DNA of 64,000 nt, from the NCBI RefSeq assembly GCF_002115725.1, contig NZ_JFKD01000003.1, forward strand, positions 279,861-343,860. The letters are read 5' to 3'. How positions within the stretch are numbered: the first letter of the stretch is position 1; the number at the start of each line of letters is the position of its first letter. The position numbers and the translations under genes are program-made. Source of the stretch: Marivita cryptomonadis (GTDB lineage Bacteria; Pseudomonadota; Alphaproteobacteria; Rhodobacterales; Rhodobacteraceae). The notes under the pieces are model-generated. The model was not told where the DNA came from and searched no databases. It saw nothing but the letters and a program-made list of their open reading frames with translations. Shown in pieces: positions 45,809 to 55,973 of the stretch.

Positions 45809-46804
45809 ATGACCCTCATGACAAAACTTTATGGTGCCGCCGCTGCTTTGGCGCTCACCGCTGGCGCGGCTGCTGCCGAACCGGCCCTGATCTTCGATCT
45901 GGGCGGCAAGTTTGACAAATCCTTCAACGAAGCCGCCTTTAACGGTGCCGTGCGTTGGGCCGAGGAAACCGGCGAAACATTCCGCGAGATCGAGCTTCAG
46001 TCCGAAGCCCAGCGAGAACAGGCCCTTCGCCGCTTTGCCGAGAACGGCAACAACCCGATCGTGATGACCGGCTTTGCCTTCGGCAACGTGCTCGGCGAAG
46101 TCGCTCCAGATTACCCGGACACCAAATTCGCAATCATCGACATGGTCGTCGATCAGCCGAACGTGCGCTCTGTCGTGTTCAACGAACATGAAGGCTCCTA
46201 CCTTGTGGGTATGATGGCAGCGATGGCATCCGAATCCGGCACCGTTGGCTTTATCGGCGGCATGGACATCCCTCTGATCCGCAAATTCGCCTGCGGCTAT
46301 GCGCAAGGCGTGAAGGCTGTAAACGCGGACGCCACGGTTGTGGCCAACATGACCGGCACGACTCCGGCTGCGTGGAACGACCCGGTTAAGGGCTCTGAGT
46401 TGACCAAGGCTCAGATCAGCCAAGGCGCAGACGTGGTCTACGCTGCCGCGGGTGGCACAGGCGTGGGCGTTCTGCAAACCGCTGCAGACGAAGGCATCCT
46501 GTCCATCGGTGTGGACAGCAACCAGAACTACCTGCACCCGGGTCAGGTTCTCACGTCGATGATGAAGCGCGTGGACAACGCGGTCTATGATGCGATGACC
46601 TCGGGCACCGATCTGGAAACAGGCATCAACGTCATGGGTATCGCCAATGGCGGCATCGGCTACGCCCTTGACGAGCACAACGAAGCACTCGTCAGCGCCG
46701 ACATGAAAGCAGCCGTGGACGATGCTTCTGCCAAGATCGCCAGCGGCGAGTTGATGGTGCATGACTACATGTCCGACGACAGCTGCCCCGCGCTGAGCTT
46801 CTGA
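45809..46804 (+). CDS. BMP family nucleoside ABC transporter substrate-binding protein
   Basis: The 331-residue periplasmic protein has a signal peptide (LYGAAAALALTAGAAAA) and the BMP/PnrA hallmarks LIFDLGGKFDKSFNEAAF, the ligand region GTGVGVLQTAADEG and IGVDSNQNYLHPG. The family binds purine nucleosides. It is the first gene of a complete importer (substrate protein, ATPase, two permeases), with a GGGAG ribosome binding site. Confidence 0.93.
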   Translation: MTLMTKLYGAAAALALTAGAAAAEPALIFDLGGKFDKSFNEAAFNGAVRWAEETGETFREIELQSEAQREQALRRFAENGNNPIVMTGFAFGNVLGEVAPDYPDTKFAIIDMVVDQPNVRSVVFNEHEGSYLVGMMAAMASESGTVGFIGGMDIPLIRKFACGYAQGVKAVNADATVVANMTGTTPAAWNDPVKGSELTKAQISQGADVVYAAAGGTGVGVLQTAADEGILSIGVDSNQNYLHPGQVLTSMMKRVDNAVYDAMTSGTDLETGINVMGIANGGIGYALDEHNEALVSADMKAAVDDASAKIASGELMVHDYMSDDSCPALSF

Positions 46805-46829
46805 TCCGATCAGAACGCGTGTAGACTTT

Positions 46830-46855
46830 CGGAGCGGCCGGTCACGGCCGCTCCG
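46830..46855 (+). terminator. Intercistronic hairpin after the BMP gene
   Basis: Arms CGGAGCGGCCG and CGGCCGCTCCG (11 bp) around loop GTCA. No T-run follows, so it probably acts as a 3' stabiliser or partial terminator that keeps the substrate-protein message more abundant than the downstream ABC message. Confidence 0.65.
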
Positions 46856-46900
46856 CCATGTATCGGGCACCAGACCCGAAGACTGATGCAGGGATAGTTC

Positions 46901-48964
46901 ATGAATACCGCTGTTGCCGCCCCCGAAACGGACCCGCTCCTTGCCTCGGTCCCGCCTGCCATCCAGCTCAAAGGCATCTCCAAGGCATTTGGCCCTGTTC
47001 AGGCCAACAAGAACATCTCGATCAGCGTCAAACCCGGCACCATTCACGGCATCATCGGCGAGAACGGCGCGGGTAAATCGACTCTCATGTCGATCCTCTA
47101 CGGCTTTTACAAAGCCGACAGCGGCCAGATTTTCATCAACGGAAAAGAAACCCAGATCCCCGACAGCCAGGCCGCAATCAAGGCGGGCATCGGGATGGTG
47201 TTCCAGCACTTCAAGCTGGTTCAGAATTTCACCGTTCTTGAGAACGTGATCCTCGGTGCCGAGGATGGCCCCCTGCTCCGCCCGTCGCTGAACAAAGCGC
47301 GTGGTGTGTTGAAGCAACTGGCCGAAGAATACGAATTGAACGTCGATCCCGACGCGATCATCGAAAACCTGAGCGTCGGCCACCAGCAGCGCGTGGAAAT
47401 TCTCAAGGCGCTTTACCGTCAGGCCGACATCCTGATCCTTGATGAACCAACCGGCGTTCTGACGCCTGCCGAAGCCGACCACCTTTTCCGCATCCTTGAT
47501 AACCTGCGCAAAGAGGGAAAGACGATCATCCTGATCACTCATAAACTGCGCGAAATCATGGACGCCACCGACACCGTGTCGGTGATGCGCCGTGGCGAGA
47601 TGACGGCGACGGTCAAGACGGCAGAGACCAGCCCCGAACGGCTGGCCGAGATGATGGTGGGCCGCAAGGTGCTGTTGCAGGTCGACAAGAAACCCGCCGA
47701 ACCGGGTAAGCCCGTGCTTGAGGTCGAAAACCTGCGCCTGACCGACGAAAAAGGCGTCGAACGGCTCAAGGGCATTTCGCTCAATGTGCTTGCAGGTGAA
47801 ATCCTTGGAATCGCCGGTGTTGCCGGGAACGGTCAGTCTGAACTGCTCGAGGTGTTGGGCGGCTATGCCAATGCCACCGGCACGATCCGCGTCAACGGTC
47901 AAGAGATTGACCTGACAGGCAAGCATTCCGACGGCCAGTCACGTCGCGCGCGGGGCATCGCCCACGTGCCCGAAGACCGCCACCGCGAAGGGCTCATCAT
48001 GCCGTTCACGGCGTGGGAAAACACTGTTTTCGGCTATCATCGCGATCCGAAAATCCAGTCTGGCATGCTTATGGACAACGCAGCCATCAAGGCCGAAGCC
48101 GCCGCCAAGATGGAACGATTTGATGTGCGCCCACCGAACCCCAAGCTGGCCGCGCGCAATTTCTCGGGTGGCAACCAGCAGAAGATCGTTCTGGCGCGAG
48201 AAATCGAACGAAACCCGGATATCCTGTTGGTCGGCCAGCCCACGCGCGGTGTCGATATTGGCGCAATCGAATTCATCCATCAGCAAATCATTCGCCTTCG
48301 GGACGAGGGCAAGGCGATCCTGCTCGTGTCCGTCGAACTGGACGAGATCTTCTCGCTCTCAGACCGCATCGCGGTGATGTTTGATGGCCAGATCATGGGC
48401 GAGCGCATCCCGAGCGAGACCAACGAAAAGGAACTGGGCCTTCTGATGGCCGGGATCACCGATACAGCCCATGCCAAAATGCCTGCGTCCCCGATGGCGA
48501 TGAGCGAAGAAGAGGTGCAAGAGGCCGCTGAAATTGAGGCAGACGCCCAAGCAGAGTCCGAATTGACCCCCGAAGTGCCACAAGACGCAGAGGCCCCATC
48601 AGAAACAGAGGTCAAACTGACCACCACCGACGCGGGAGCGGAAGTAGCCCCAGTCGAGGCGCAGGTGGACGAAACTGCGCCGGATATCAGAACCGACGCA
48701 GCCCCCGATATCAGCGCAGACGACGAGACCAAGACCGAGGCCCCGGCCGCCGCGGACATCGCATCGCCGACAATGCCGCACGAAGAACCGATGACCTTCA
48801 GTACCGATCCCGTCGATGTCGAAACACCACCTGCCAAAACCGAAGCGATCAGCCTTGGCAGCCTAAGCGCAACACTCACCCAGTCGACACCAGAGCGGCC
48901 AAAGTCGCCGGATACCAAATCAGACCCTATAAAAGACCCCGAGGAGGGCGGCAAAGATGGATAA
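46901..48964 (+). CDS. Nucleoside ABC transporter ATPase (tandem domains) with long acidic tail
   Basis: The 687-residue protein holds two ABC domains. The first has Walker A GENGAGKS (53-60), signature LSVGHQQR and Walker B LILDEPT. The second has a degenerate P-loop ([11 protein letters not shown]) and [11 protein letters not shown] in place of the Asp-Glu Walker B, common in this sugar/nucleoside class where site two is weak. From about residue 533 to the end there is a disordered tail rich in Glu, Asp, Ala, Pro and Thr. The family usually ends near 510-530 residues, so the tail is an addition of about 155 residues. It overlaps the permease gene by eight bases. Confidence 0.92.
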   Translation: MNTAVAAPETDPLLASVPPAIQLKGISKAFGPVQANKNISISVKPGTIHGIIGENGAGKSTLMSILYGFYKADSGQIFINGKETQIPDSQAAIKAGIGMVFQHFKLVQNFTVLENVILGAEDGPLLRPSLNKARGVLKQLAEEYELNVDPDAIIENLSVGHQQRVEILKALYRQADILILDEPTGVLTPAEADHLFRILDNLRKEGKTIILITHKLREIMDATDTVSVMRRGEMTATVKTAETSPERLAEMMVGRKVLLQVDKKPAEPGKPVLEVENLRLTDEKGVERLKGISLNVLAGEILGIAGVAGNGQSELLEVLGGYANATGTIRVNGQEIDLTGKHSDGQSRRARGIAHVPEDRHREGLIMPFTAWENTVFGYHRDPKIQSGMLMDNAAIKAEAAAKMERFDVRPPNPKLAARNFSGGNQQKIVLAREIERNPDILLVGQPTRGVDIGAIEFIHQQIIRLRDEGKAILLVSVELDEIFSLSDRIAVMFDGQIMGERIPSETNEKELGLLMAGITDTAHAKMPASPMAMSEEEVQEAAEIEADAQAESELTPEVPQDAEAPSETEVKLTTTDAGAEVAPVEAQVDETAPDIRTDAAPDISADDETKTEAPAAADIASPTMPHEEPMTFSTDPVDVETPPAKTEAISLGSLSATLTQSTPERPKSPDTKSDPIKDPEEGGKDG

Positions 48965-50048
48965 GATGCCCGGTTGGGCCGACGCGGTCCTTGTCCCCCT
49001 GATTTCGCTACTTCTTGCCGCGATCCTGTCGGCACTGGTGATCATCGGCATTGGCGAAGACCCGGTAGCGGCGTTCAAGCTGATGGTCGACGGTGCGCTG
49101 ATGCGATCGTCGGGGTGGGGCTACACGCTGTACTACGCGACCAACTTTATCTTCACCGGCCTTGCTGTCGCCGTGGCTTTCCATGCGAGGCTGTTCAATA
49201 TCGGCGGCGAGGGTCAGGCGATGATCGGCGGTTTGGGCGTGGCGCTGGCCTGTCTCTATATCCCCTGGCCCAACTGGTACGTGGCGCTGCTGGGTGCAAC
49301 AGTATCGGCCGCGCTGTTCGGCGCGATGTGGGCCTTGATCCCGGCCTATCTCCAAGCCAAACGCGGCAGCCATATCGTGATTACCACGATCATGTTCAAC
49401 TTCATCGCCGCCGCTGTTCTCAACTACATCCTCGTGAATATCCTGCGCCCCCAAGGTGCCATGGATCCGGCCACCGCCCGCTTCCCAGAAGCTGCGCAAT
49501 TGCCCACCTTTCAGGACATGTTCTCGACCGCTGAAACCGCGATGTTTCGGGGCGCTCCAGCCAATGTGACCTTCTTTCTGGCGGTATTCATGTGCCTTGC
49601 CGTCTGGGTGTTGATCTGGCGCACCAAGCTGGGCTACGAAATCCGCTCCTTTGGCCAATCTGAATCGGCTGCGAAATACGCAGGCATCAGCCCCATCAAG
49701 ATCACCGTGGTTGCCATGCTGATCTCGGGTGGTCTTGCTGGGATGATGGCACTCAACACCACGATGGGTGAGGCGGAACGCCTTGTCATGAACGCGACCG
49801 AAGGCGCTGGATTTATCGGCATCGCGGTCGCGCTGATGGGCCGGTCACACCCGCTGGGTGTTCTGCTGGCCGCGCTGCTGTTTGGCTTCCTTTACCAAGG
49901 CGGCGCAGAATTGGCGCTTTGGACGAATATCCCACGCGAACTGATCGTGGTGATCCAAGCGCTGGTCATCCTCTTCACCGGGGCTCTCGACAATATGGTG
50001 CGGATGCCACTCGAAAAACTCTTCCTCGCCGCCCGGAGGAAAGCCTGA
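48957..50048 (+). CDS. Nucleoside ABC transporter permease
   Basis: The 363-residue membrane protein belongs to the BPD_transp_2 class, with about ten helices (VLVPLISLLLAAILSALVII, FIFTGLAVAVAFHARLFNIG). The GGEGQAMIGGLG motif and the cytoplasmic coupling segment SAAKYAGISPIKIT are typical. It pairs with the next gene, which starts on its stop codon (ATGA), to make the heterodimeric channel. Confidence 0.92.
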   Translation: MDKMPGWADAVLVPLISLLLAAILSALVIIGIGEDPVAAFKLMVDGALMRSSGWGYTLYYATNFIFTGLAVAVAFHARLFNIGGEGQAMIGGLGVALACLYIPWPNWYVALLGATVSAALFGAMWALIPAYLQAKRGSHIVITTIMFNFIAAAVLNYILVNILRPQGAMDPATARFPEAAQLPTFQDMFSTAETAMFRGAPANVTFFLAVFMCLAVWVLIWRTKLGYEIRSFGQSESAAKYAGISPIKITVVAMLISGGLAGMMALNTTMGEAERLVMNATEGAGFIGIAVALMGRSHPLGVLLAALLFGFLYQGGAELALWTNIPRELIVVIQALVILFTGALDNMVRMPLEKLFLAARRKA

Positions 50049-51013
50049 TGGATTTCGCAACACTGCTTCAGGTGCTCGACAGCACTGTACGCCTTGCAAC
50101 ACCGCTGCTTCTGGCCTGCCTGGCGGGCCTCTTCAGTGAGCGTGCTGGCATCTTCGACATCGGCCTCGAGGGCAAAATGCTTGCCGCGGCGTTCTTTTCA
50201 GCCGCCATCGCAGCAATCACCGGTGACGTTTGGATGGGGCTTGGGGCAGGTATCCTTGCCTCTCTGGCGCTCTCCGTGCTGCACGGGCTGGCGTCCATCA
50301 CCTTCCGGGGCAACCAATTGATCTCGGGTGTCGCCATCAACTTCCTCGCGGCAGGTCTCACCGTCCTGATCGCACAAGACTGGTTCAGCCAAGGCGGACG
50401 TACGCCATCGCTCATCGGGGCGGGCAGGTTTGAACCCATCATACTCCCCGGTGCCGCGGAATTCGCTGGCGTGCCGCTCATTGGTCCGATCTATGCCGAA
50501 TTGATCTCGGGTCATTCGATCCTTGTCTACGTCGCCTTTGCGATGGTGCCATTGACGTGGTGGCTGCTCTACCGGACACGCTTTGGCCTGCGCCTGCGCG
50601 CAGTTGGCGAAGCCCCCGAGGCGGTGGACACTGCCGGTGTGTCGGTGGTTGGGCTGCGCTTTGTCGCCGTGGGGATCTGTGGCATTCTGTGTGGCGTTGC
50701 AGGTGCATATCTGGCGACCGCACTGCAGGCGGGTTTCGTCAAGGACATGACCGCCGGGCGAGGCTTTATCGCGCTGGCTGCGCTGATCTTTGCCAAATGG
50801 CGGCCATGGTATGCGCTTTATGCCTGCCTTCTTTTCGGCCTGCTTCAGGCTGTGGCGCTGCGCTATCAGAACATCGACCTGGGTGCGTTTGTGGTGCCGG
50901 TGCAGTTCATGGACGCGCTGCCCTACATCCTGACCGTGGTGATCCTTGCCGGTTTCGTCGGTAAGGCGATTCCGCCGCGTGCCGGTGGCGAGCCCTACGT
51001 CAAGGAACGCTGA
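50048..51013 (+). CDS. Nucleoside ABC transporter permease
   Basis: The 321-residue second permease begins MDFATLLQVLDSTVRLATPL and has IFDIGLEGKMLAAAFFSAA and AVDTAGVSVVGLR (coupling helix) matching the first permease in layout. The ATG at 50048 overlaps the previous stop codon. It completes the four-gene purine-nucleoside importer. Confidence 0.92.
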   Translation: MDFATLLQVLDSTVRLATPLLLACLAGLFSERAGIFDIGLEGKMLAAAFFSAAIAAITGDVWMGLGAGILASLALSVLHGLASITFRGNQLISGVAINFLAAGLTVLIAQDWFSQGGRTPSLIGAGRFEPIILPGAAEFAGVPLIGPIYAELISGHSILVYVAFAMVPLTWWLLYRTRFGLRLRAVGEAPEAVDTAGVSVVGLRFVAVGICGILCGVAGAYLATALQAGFVKDMTAGRGFIALAALIFAKWRPWYALYACLLFGLLQAVALRYQNIDLGAFVVPVQFMDALPYILTVVILAGFVGKAIPPRAGGEPYVKER

Positions 51014-51047
51014 CATTCAGGTTAAGCGGGCGTTTACGTCAACGGAA

Positions 51048-51075
51048 ACGGGTGATGCGTCAACGCATCACCCGT
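51048..51075. terminator. Long perfect hairpin after the nucleoside importer operon
   Basis: ACGGGTGATGCGT (51048-51060) pairs with ACGCATCACCCGT (51063-51075) around CA. There is no T-run, so it may work as an mRNA 3' end or in a Rho-assisted way. Confidence 0.55.
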
Positions 51076-51174
51076 CCCCCACCTGAGTCCAGTTGACCCA
51101 CTTTCGTAAGTCCTTTTTGCACCTGCGGCACCGCACCGCTTGAAACGGAGCAAAGGTTGGGTCTATGGACGAAC

Positions 51175-52089
51175 ATGCAGATCTACCTTCCCATCGCCGA
51201 AGTATCGGTCAACGCGTTCCTGCTGCTTGGCCTTGGCGGAATGGTGGGCGTGCTGTCCGGCATGTTCGGTGTTGGCGGTGGCTTCCTGATGACGCCGCTC
51301 TTGTTCTTCATCGGCATCCCACCGGCAGTCGCCGTGGCGACCGAAGCAAACCAGATTGTCGCGTCGTCATTCTCCGGCGTGCTTGCCCATCTCAGGCGAA
51401 AAACAGTCGATCTCAAAATGGGAACGGTGCTTCTTGTCGGGGGCCTTATCGGCGCCGCGCTTGGCGTGTGGGTATTCAATTACCTCAAGAGCCTCGGTCA
51501 GGTCGATTTGCTGGTCAAACTCTGCTATGTCGTCTTCCTTGGAATCATCGGCGCGTTGATGTTTGTGGAAAGCCTGAACGCGATCCGCAAAACACGCTCC
51601 GGCTCTGCACCCAAGCGCAAAAAGCATAATTGGATTCACGGCCTGCCGTTCAAGATGCGCTTTCGCACCTCGGGGCTCTATATCTCGGTCATCCCGCCGG
51701 TGATCGTTGGTATTCTGGTCGGTATCCTCGCGGCGATCATGGGTGTGGGCGGCGGCTTTATCATGGTTCCCGCGATGATCTACCTTCTGGGCATGCCCAC
51801 CAAGGTGGTTGTCGGCACCTCGCTCTTCCAGATCATTTTCGTGACCGGTTTCACCACCCTGCTGCACGCCACCACGAACTACACTGTGGACATGGTACTG
51901 GCCGTGCTGCTGCTGATCGGCGGCGTCGTCGGAGCGCAGATCGGCACCGTAATCGGGGCCAAGCTCAAGGCCGAGCAACTGCGCATCCTTTTGGCGATCA
52001 TGGTTCTTGCAGTCTGCGGAAAGCTCGCGCTCGACCTTCTGATCCAACCGTCCGAGCTGTTCTCAATCGGCACGGCAGGAGGTCACTGA
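51175..52089 (+). CDS. TSUP (TauE/SafE) family membrane transporter
   Basis: The 304-residue protein has eight or so helices in two repeats marked by GMFGVGGGFLMTPLLFFIGI and GVGGGFIMVPAMIYLLGM, the TSUP signature. The family exports or imports sulfur-containing anions such as sulfite or sulfoacetate. A TTG start at 51157 (six residues longer) with GGAG upstream is a real alternative. It overlaps the TIGR02186 gene by one base (TGATG), and the two occur together throughout Rhodobacterales. Confidence 0.88.
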   Translation: MQIYLPIAEVSVNAFLLLGLGGMVGVLSGMFGVGGGFLMTPLLFFIGIPPAVAVATEANQIVASSFSGVLAHLRRKTVDLKMGTVLLVGGLIGAALGVWVFNYLKSLGQVDLLVKLCYVVFLGIIGALMFVESLNAIRKTRSGSAPKRKKHNWIHGLPFKMRFRTSGLYISVIPPVIVGILVGILAAIMGVGGGFIMVPAMIYLLGMPTKVVVGTSLFQIIFVTGFTTLLHATTNYTVDMVLAVLLLIGGVVGAQIGTVIGAKLKAEQLRILLAIMVLAVCGKLALDLLIQPSELFSIGTAGGH

Positions 52090-52847
52090 TGCGCGCTATA
52101 CTCGTGCTCCTCCTGCTTTTGGCCACCCCTCTGAAAGCCGAAGAAGTGGTGCTTGGCCTCAGCCGGGACCAGGTGTCGATCTCAACCAATTTTGACGGTT
52201 CAGAGGTTATCATCTACGGCGCAATCAAGCGCGAAGTGCCGATCCCTCAGAACGAACCGATCCAGGTGATCGTGACCATTTCCGGCCCACAGGCTCCGAT
52301 CACTGTACGCCGTAAAGACCGCGTTCTTGGCATTTGGGTGAACACCGATGCAATGGATGTGTCCGCGGCACCAAGCTTTTACGCAATTTCCACTTCAGCC
52401 CCTTGGCAACAGGTGCTGAACGAAGCTGATGACCTGCGCCACAACGTGTCGATCCCGCGCCGCATCCGGTCAATCGGGGCATGGTCGCAAGTCGCCAACC
52501 CACAGGAATTCATCGACGCGCTGGTGCGCATCCGGATGGCGAACGGTCTCTACGTGTTGGATGAGGGCGCAGTAGATCTGCGCGAATCCACCTTGTTCAA
52601 CACCGCGATCCAGATGCCAGCAAACTTGACCGAAGGCGAATACGCAACACGCGTGTTCCTGACCCGCGGCGGTAAGGTCGTGTCGAAATACGAAACCAGC
52701 ATCGAGGTGCGCAAGGTCGGCCTTGAACGCTGGCTCTACAACCTGTCGCGCCAGCAGCCTTTGGTCTATGGCCTTCTATCCCTTGCCATCGCCATCGCTG
52801 CGGGCTGGGGTGCGTCGGCCGCCTTCAGGCTGATGCGGTCGGGCTGA
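52089..52847 (+). CDS. TIGR02186 family membrane-anchored protein
   Basis: The 252-residue protein has a signal peptide (MRAILVLLLLLATPLKA), a beta-rich periplasmic part (VVLGLSRDQVSISTNFDGSE) and one C-terminal membrane helix (GLLSLAIAIAAGWGASAAF). It matches TIGR02186, an alphaproteobacterial family of unknown function found next to TSUP transporters. It may be an accessory subunit of the transporter. Its start and stop both overlap neighbouring genes by one base. Confidence 0.85.
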   Translation: MRAILVLLLLLATPLKAEEVVLGLSRDQVSISTNFDGSEVIIYGAIKREVPIPQNEPIQVIVTISGPQAPITVRRKDRVLGIWVNTDAMDVSAAPSFYAISTSAPWQQVLNEADDLRHNVSIPRRIRSIGAWSQVANPQEFIDALVRIRMANGLYVLDEGAVDLRESTLFNTAIQMPANLTEGEYATRVFLTRGGKVVSKYETSIEVRKVGLERWLYNLSRQQPLVYGLLSLAIAIAAGWGASAAFRLMRSG

Positions 52848-53278
52848 TGCCTCGTACGCCCCCCGGAACCCGCGCTAACTATTGCGCCTTCCGCACACTG
52901 CCGACACGCTGGCAGGACAACGACGAATACGGGCATCTCAACAACGCCACCTATTACGCACTCTTCGACACCGCAGTGAGTTTGTGGCAAATGGAAAAAG
53001 GCACCGAAATCCGCGGCCCCAACGCGACCAAATTTCTCGTTGTCGAAAGCGGCTGCCGCTACCACGCTGAATTGAGCTTCCCGGACATGCTCACCGCAGG
53101 CATCCGCGTCGCTCATATCGGCACCTCGTCCTTCCGCTATGAGATCGCACTCTTTGGCAATGACGAAGACACCGCCGGGGCCGAAGGCTTTTTCACGCAA
53201 GTGTATGTTGACTCCGATGGTCGCCCAGCCCCGCTATCCAACACGGTGCTTGCCATTCTCACGAGCATAAAGACTTGA
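52847..53278 (+). CDS. Acyl-CoA thioesterase (4HBT hotdog fold)
   Basis: The 143-residue hotdog protein has the active-site sequence RWQDNDEYGHLNNATYYALF near residue 21, with the catalytic Asp in place, followed by ESGCRYHAELSFPDML. It would hydrolyse a short or branched acyl-CoA; the substrate is unknown. It starts on the stop codon of the TIGR02186 gene and is probably translated with it. Confidence 0.9.
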   Translation: MPRTPPGTRANYCAFRTLPTRWQDNDEYGHLNNATYYALFDTAVSLWQMEKGTEIRGPNATKFLVVESGCRYHAELSFPDMLTAGIRVAHIGTSSFRYEIALFGNDEDTAGAEGFFTQVYVDSDGRPAPLSNTVLAILTSIKT

Positions 53279-53347
53279 AGCAAATACAATTTTGACGCGC
53301 AATAATGTCGGGGTACTCTGTCTTTGAATAGTTCAGGAGACCCGCTC

Positions 53348-53761
53348 ATGTCGTTCCCAACAAATCGCCTGCTTGCCACCATGCTTGGACTGGCTTTGGC
53401 CACCAATGTGTCCGCGCAATCCAAATCAGACGTCAAATTTGCACCGGGTAATTTCGGGACAATGGTGTCAGGCACCATCACTGGGCAAGAGTACACTGAC
53501 TATTTGCTGGGAGCTAACGCCGGACAGGAGATGTTTGTTGAGCTGACTGTGACCGACAGCAACGGCAACGGCACTGTCTACTTCAATATCCTGCCTCCGG
53601 GCAGTGATGGTGGTGCGATCTACAACAGCTCGATGAATGGAAACACAACCACCGTCAGCCTACCCGAAAACGGAACTTACGCCATTCGCGTCTACCACAT
53701 GGGCAACGACGAAGACACCGGCAAGACCAGTGGCTTCAATATCGACCTGTCGATTCAGTGA
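53348..53761 (+). CDS. Small secreted beta-rich protein
   Basis: The 137-residue protein has a signal peptide (NRLLATMLGLALATNVSA) and a beta-sandwich-like mature part with TGQEYTDYLLGANAGQEMFVE, TVYFNILPPGSDG and YAIRVYHMGNDEDTGKTSGF. Relatives are often annotated as DNA breaking-rejoining protein, a label I do not trust for a periplasmic protein. A lysozyme-inhibitor-like fold is a possibility I cannot confirm. The ATG at 53348 has CAGGAGA upstream. Confidence 0.75.
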   Translation: MSFPTNRLLATMLGLALATNVSAQSKSDVKFAPGNFGTMVSGTITGQEYTDYLLGANAGQEMFVELTVTDSNGNGTVYFNILPPGSDGGAIYNSSMNGNTTTVSLPENGTYAIRVYHMGNDEDTGKTSGFNIDLSIQ

Positions 53762-53793
53762 TCTGAAACGGAACACCAAAGCGCGCCAGCGTG

Positions 53794-55662
53794 TCAGCTG
53801 TTTTCGTGGAAAAAGCCGTAAATCCGCTCGGCCAGCGCCTCGCTGACACCCTCCACCGCCTTCAGGTCCGCAAGGTTTGCCCGGCTGACAGCTTTCGCAG
53901 ACCCGAAATGCGCCAGAAGCGCCCGCTTGCGCGCTCCACCAACACCCGAGATCTCGTCCAGGGGGTTCGCCATTTGTGACTTTGCCCGCTTCGCGCGGTG
54001 CGTGCCAATGGCAAAGCGGTGTGCCTCATCACGCAGGCGTTGGACGAAGTACAAGACCGGATCATTGTGGCGCAGTGCAAAAGGCCGCGTGCCCGAGCGG
54101 TGGAATTCTTCCTTGCCTGCATCGCGGTCCACACCTTTGGCCACACCGACCATCGGCACATCTCCGACGCCATGTTCTTCCATGATCTCGCGGACAGCAG
54201 ACACCTGCCCAGCACCACCGTCGATCAAGAGCAAATCGGGCCAAAGCCCTTTATCCCTCTCGGGATCCTCTTTGAGCAAACGCTTGAACCGCCGGGTCAG
54301 CACCTCTTTCATCATGCCAAAATCATCACCGGGGGTCAGTTCATCCCCCTTGATGTTGAACTTGCGATACTGGCTCTTGAGAAATCCCTCGGGCCCCGCA
54401 ACGATCATCGCCCCGACGGCGTTGGTCCCCTGAATATGACTGTTGTCGTAGACCTCAATCCGATCGGGCGGCGTATCCAGCCCAAACGCCTCCGCCAGAC
54501 CGCGCAACAGTTTGGCCTGCGTTGCCGTTTCCGCCATTCGCCGCGCCAGGCTTTCCCGCGCGTTACGCAATGCGCCGTCGACCAGTTCAGACTTTTCACC
54601 CCGACGCGGCACAGCAATCTCGACCTTGCGGCCCAGCTTGTCCGACAGCGCCTCGGTCATCAGGTCTTCGTTTTCAATTGGGTGTGACAGCAACAAGAGC
54701 TTTGGCGGTTCCTTGGTGTCGTAAAACTGCCCAAGGAACGCCTCCAGTACCTCGGCCTCTTCCACGTCCGGCCCGACACGCGGATAGAAATCGCGGTTGC
54801 CCCAGTTCTGGTTGGCCCTGATGAAAAACACCTGAACGCAGGCCTGCCCCTTTTCAAGATGCAGGGCGATCACATCCGCCTCGGTCACACCGCGCGGGTT
54901 GATCCCTTGTGCCGTCTGCACCTGCGTCAGGGCCCGGATGCGGTCGCGTAAAGCTGCGGCGCGCTCGAACTCCATGGCCTCAGAGGCCTCGGCCATCTCT
55001 TTCGCCAGCGTTTCCTGCACATTGGTAGATTTGCCCGACAAAAAGCGCTCGGCGTCCTTAACGCTGGCAGCGTAGTCTGCTTCGCTGATCTTGCCCACGC
55101 AGGGCCCGGAACAGCGCTTGATCTGGAATTGCAGGCAGGGCCGTGTCCGGCTGTCGAACATCGCATCGGAACAGTTGCGCAACAGAAACGCCCGCTGCAA
55201 CTGGTTCAGCGTCCGATTGACCGCACCCGCACTGGCAAAGGGACCGTAGTACGCACCTTTATCTTTCTTCGCGCCGCGATGTTTGTGGATCATCGGATAG
55301 GGATGAGCCGTGACGTGAATGTTCGGGAACGACTTGTCGTCGCGCAAGAGCACGTTGTAGCGCGGTTTGAGCTGCTTGATGAGGTTCTGTTCCAGCAACA
55401 GCGCTTCTGTTTCGGTGCGCGTCGTCAGGAACATCATCGACGCGGTTTCCGAAATCATCCGGGCGATGCGGCCCGAGTGCTGCGGCGATGGCCGCGAATA
55501 GTTCGAAACCCTCGCGCGGAGGTTGCGTGCCTTGCCGACATAAAGCACGCGCGCTTGAGAATCCAGCATGCGGTAGACACCCGGACTGGAGTCCAACGTC
55601 TTGAGATAGCTCTGAATACAGGCGTATCCGGTCAGATTGTCAGCGTCGGTTTCCTTGGTCAT
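53794..55662 (-). CDS. uvrC: Excinuclease ABC subunit C
   Basis: The 622-residue nuclease cuts on both sides of a lesion in nucleotide excision repair. It has a GIY-YIG domain ([24 protein letters not shown]), a UVR domain ([21 protein letters not shown]), the RNase H-like C-terminal nuclease ([29 protein letters not shown]) and a helix-hairpin-helix end. Upstream are the CtrA-type site and a repeat pair. Confidence 0.97.
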   Translation of the reverse strand: MTKETDADNLTGYACIQSYLKTLDSSPGVYRMLDSQARVLYVGKARNLRARVSNYSRPSPQHSGRIARMISETASMMFLTTRTETEALLLEQNLIKQLKPRYNVLLRDDKSFPNIHVTAHPYPMIHKHRGAKKDKGAYYGPFASAGAVNRTLNQLQRAFLLRNCSDAMFDSRTRPCLQFQIKRCSGPCVGKISEADYAASVKDAERFLSGKSTNVQETLAKEMAEASEAMEFERAAALRDRIRALTQVQTAQGINPRGVTEADVIALHLEKGQACVQVFFIRANQNWGNRDFYPRVGPDVEEAEVLEAFLGQFYDTKEPPKLLLLSHPIENEDLMTEALSDKLGRKVEIAVPRRGEKSELVDGALRNARESLARRMAETATQAKLLRGLAEAFGLDTPPDRIEVYDNSHIQGTNAVGAMIVAGPEGFLKSQYRKFNIKGDELTPGDDFGMMKEVLTRRFKRLLKEDPERDKGLWPDLLLIDGGAGQVSAVREIMEEHGVGDVPMVGVAKGVDRDAGKEEFHRSGTRPFALRHNDPVLYFVQRLRDEAHRFAIGTHRAKRAKSQMANPLDEISGVGGARKRALLAHFGSAKAVSRANLADLKAVEGVSEALAERIYGFFHENS

Positions 55663-55973
55663 GTCAGCCTAGATTTACGGTTTCCGGGTTTGCACGATTC
55701 TCCCGGTTTCGCTGCCCCATCGCCCCCCATGATGCAACCTTTAAGGCATCCACGCTTTCTGTGGATAAGTCTGCGGAGAAGTTTTGAACGTGAGGGTTTT
55801 TCCCTTGTATTTCGGCACCCTCTCTGACTTGCTCATTTTTTAGGCATATTTGCAAGGTATTGATTTTAATAACAATTTAAATGCACCCACGACAAGCTAC
55901 TGAAAACATTAACACTTTCGTAACGTTTTCGTAACGTCAGTCTAACCAGTGCAAAACTTGTTTTTCAGCAGCA
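55663..55973. promoter_or_regulatory. uvrC upstream region with CtrA-type site
   Basis: This 311-base AT-rich gap has no credible gene. It contains TTAA-N7-TTAA at 55866-55880, an exact match to the full CtrA recognition site, and two direct copies of TTTCGTAACG at about 55915-55935. uvrC reads away on the minus strand. Confidence 0.6.

Noticed and set aside
45683..47926. 747-codon minus-strand frame opposite the nucleoside transporter genes
   Set aside because: It covers two well-supported plus-strand genes (BMP protein and ABC ATPase) and shows no family features; a shadow of GC-rich coding sequence.
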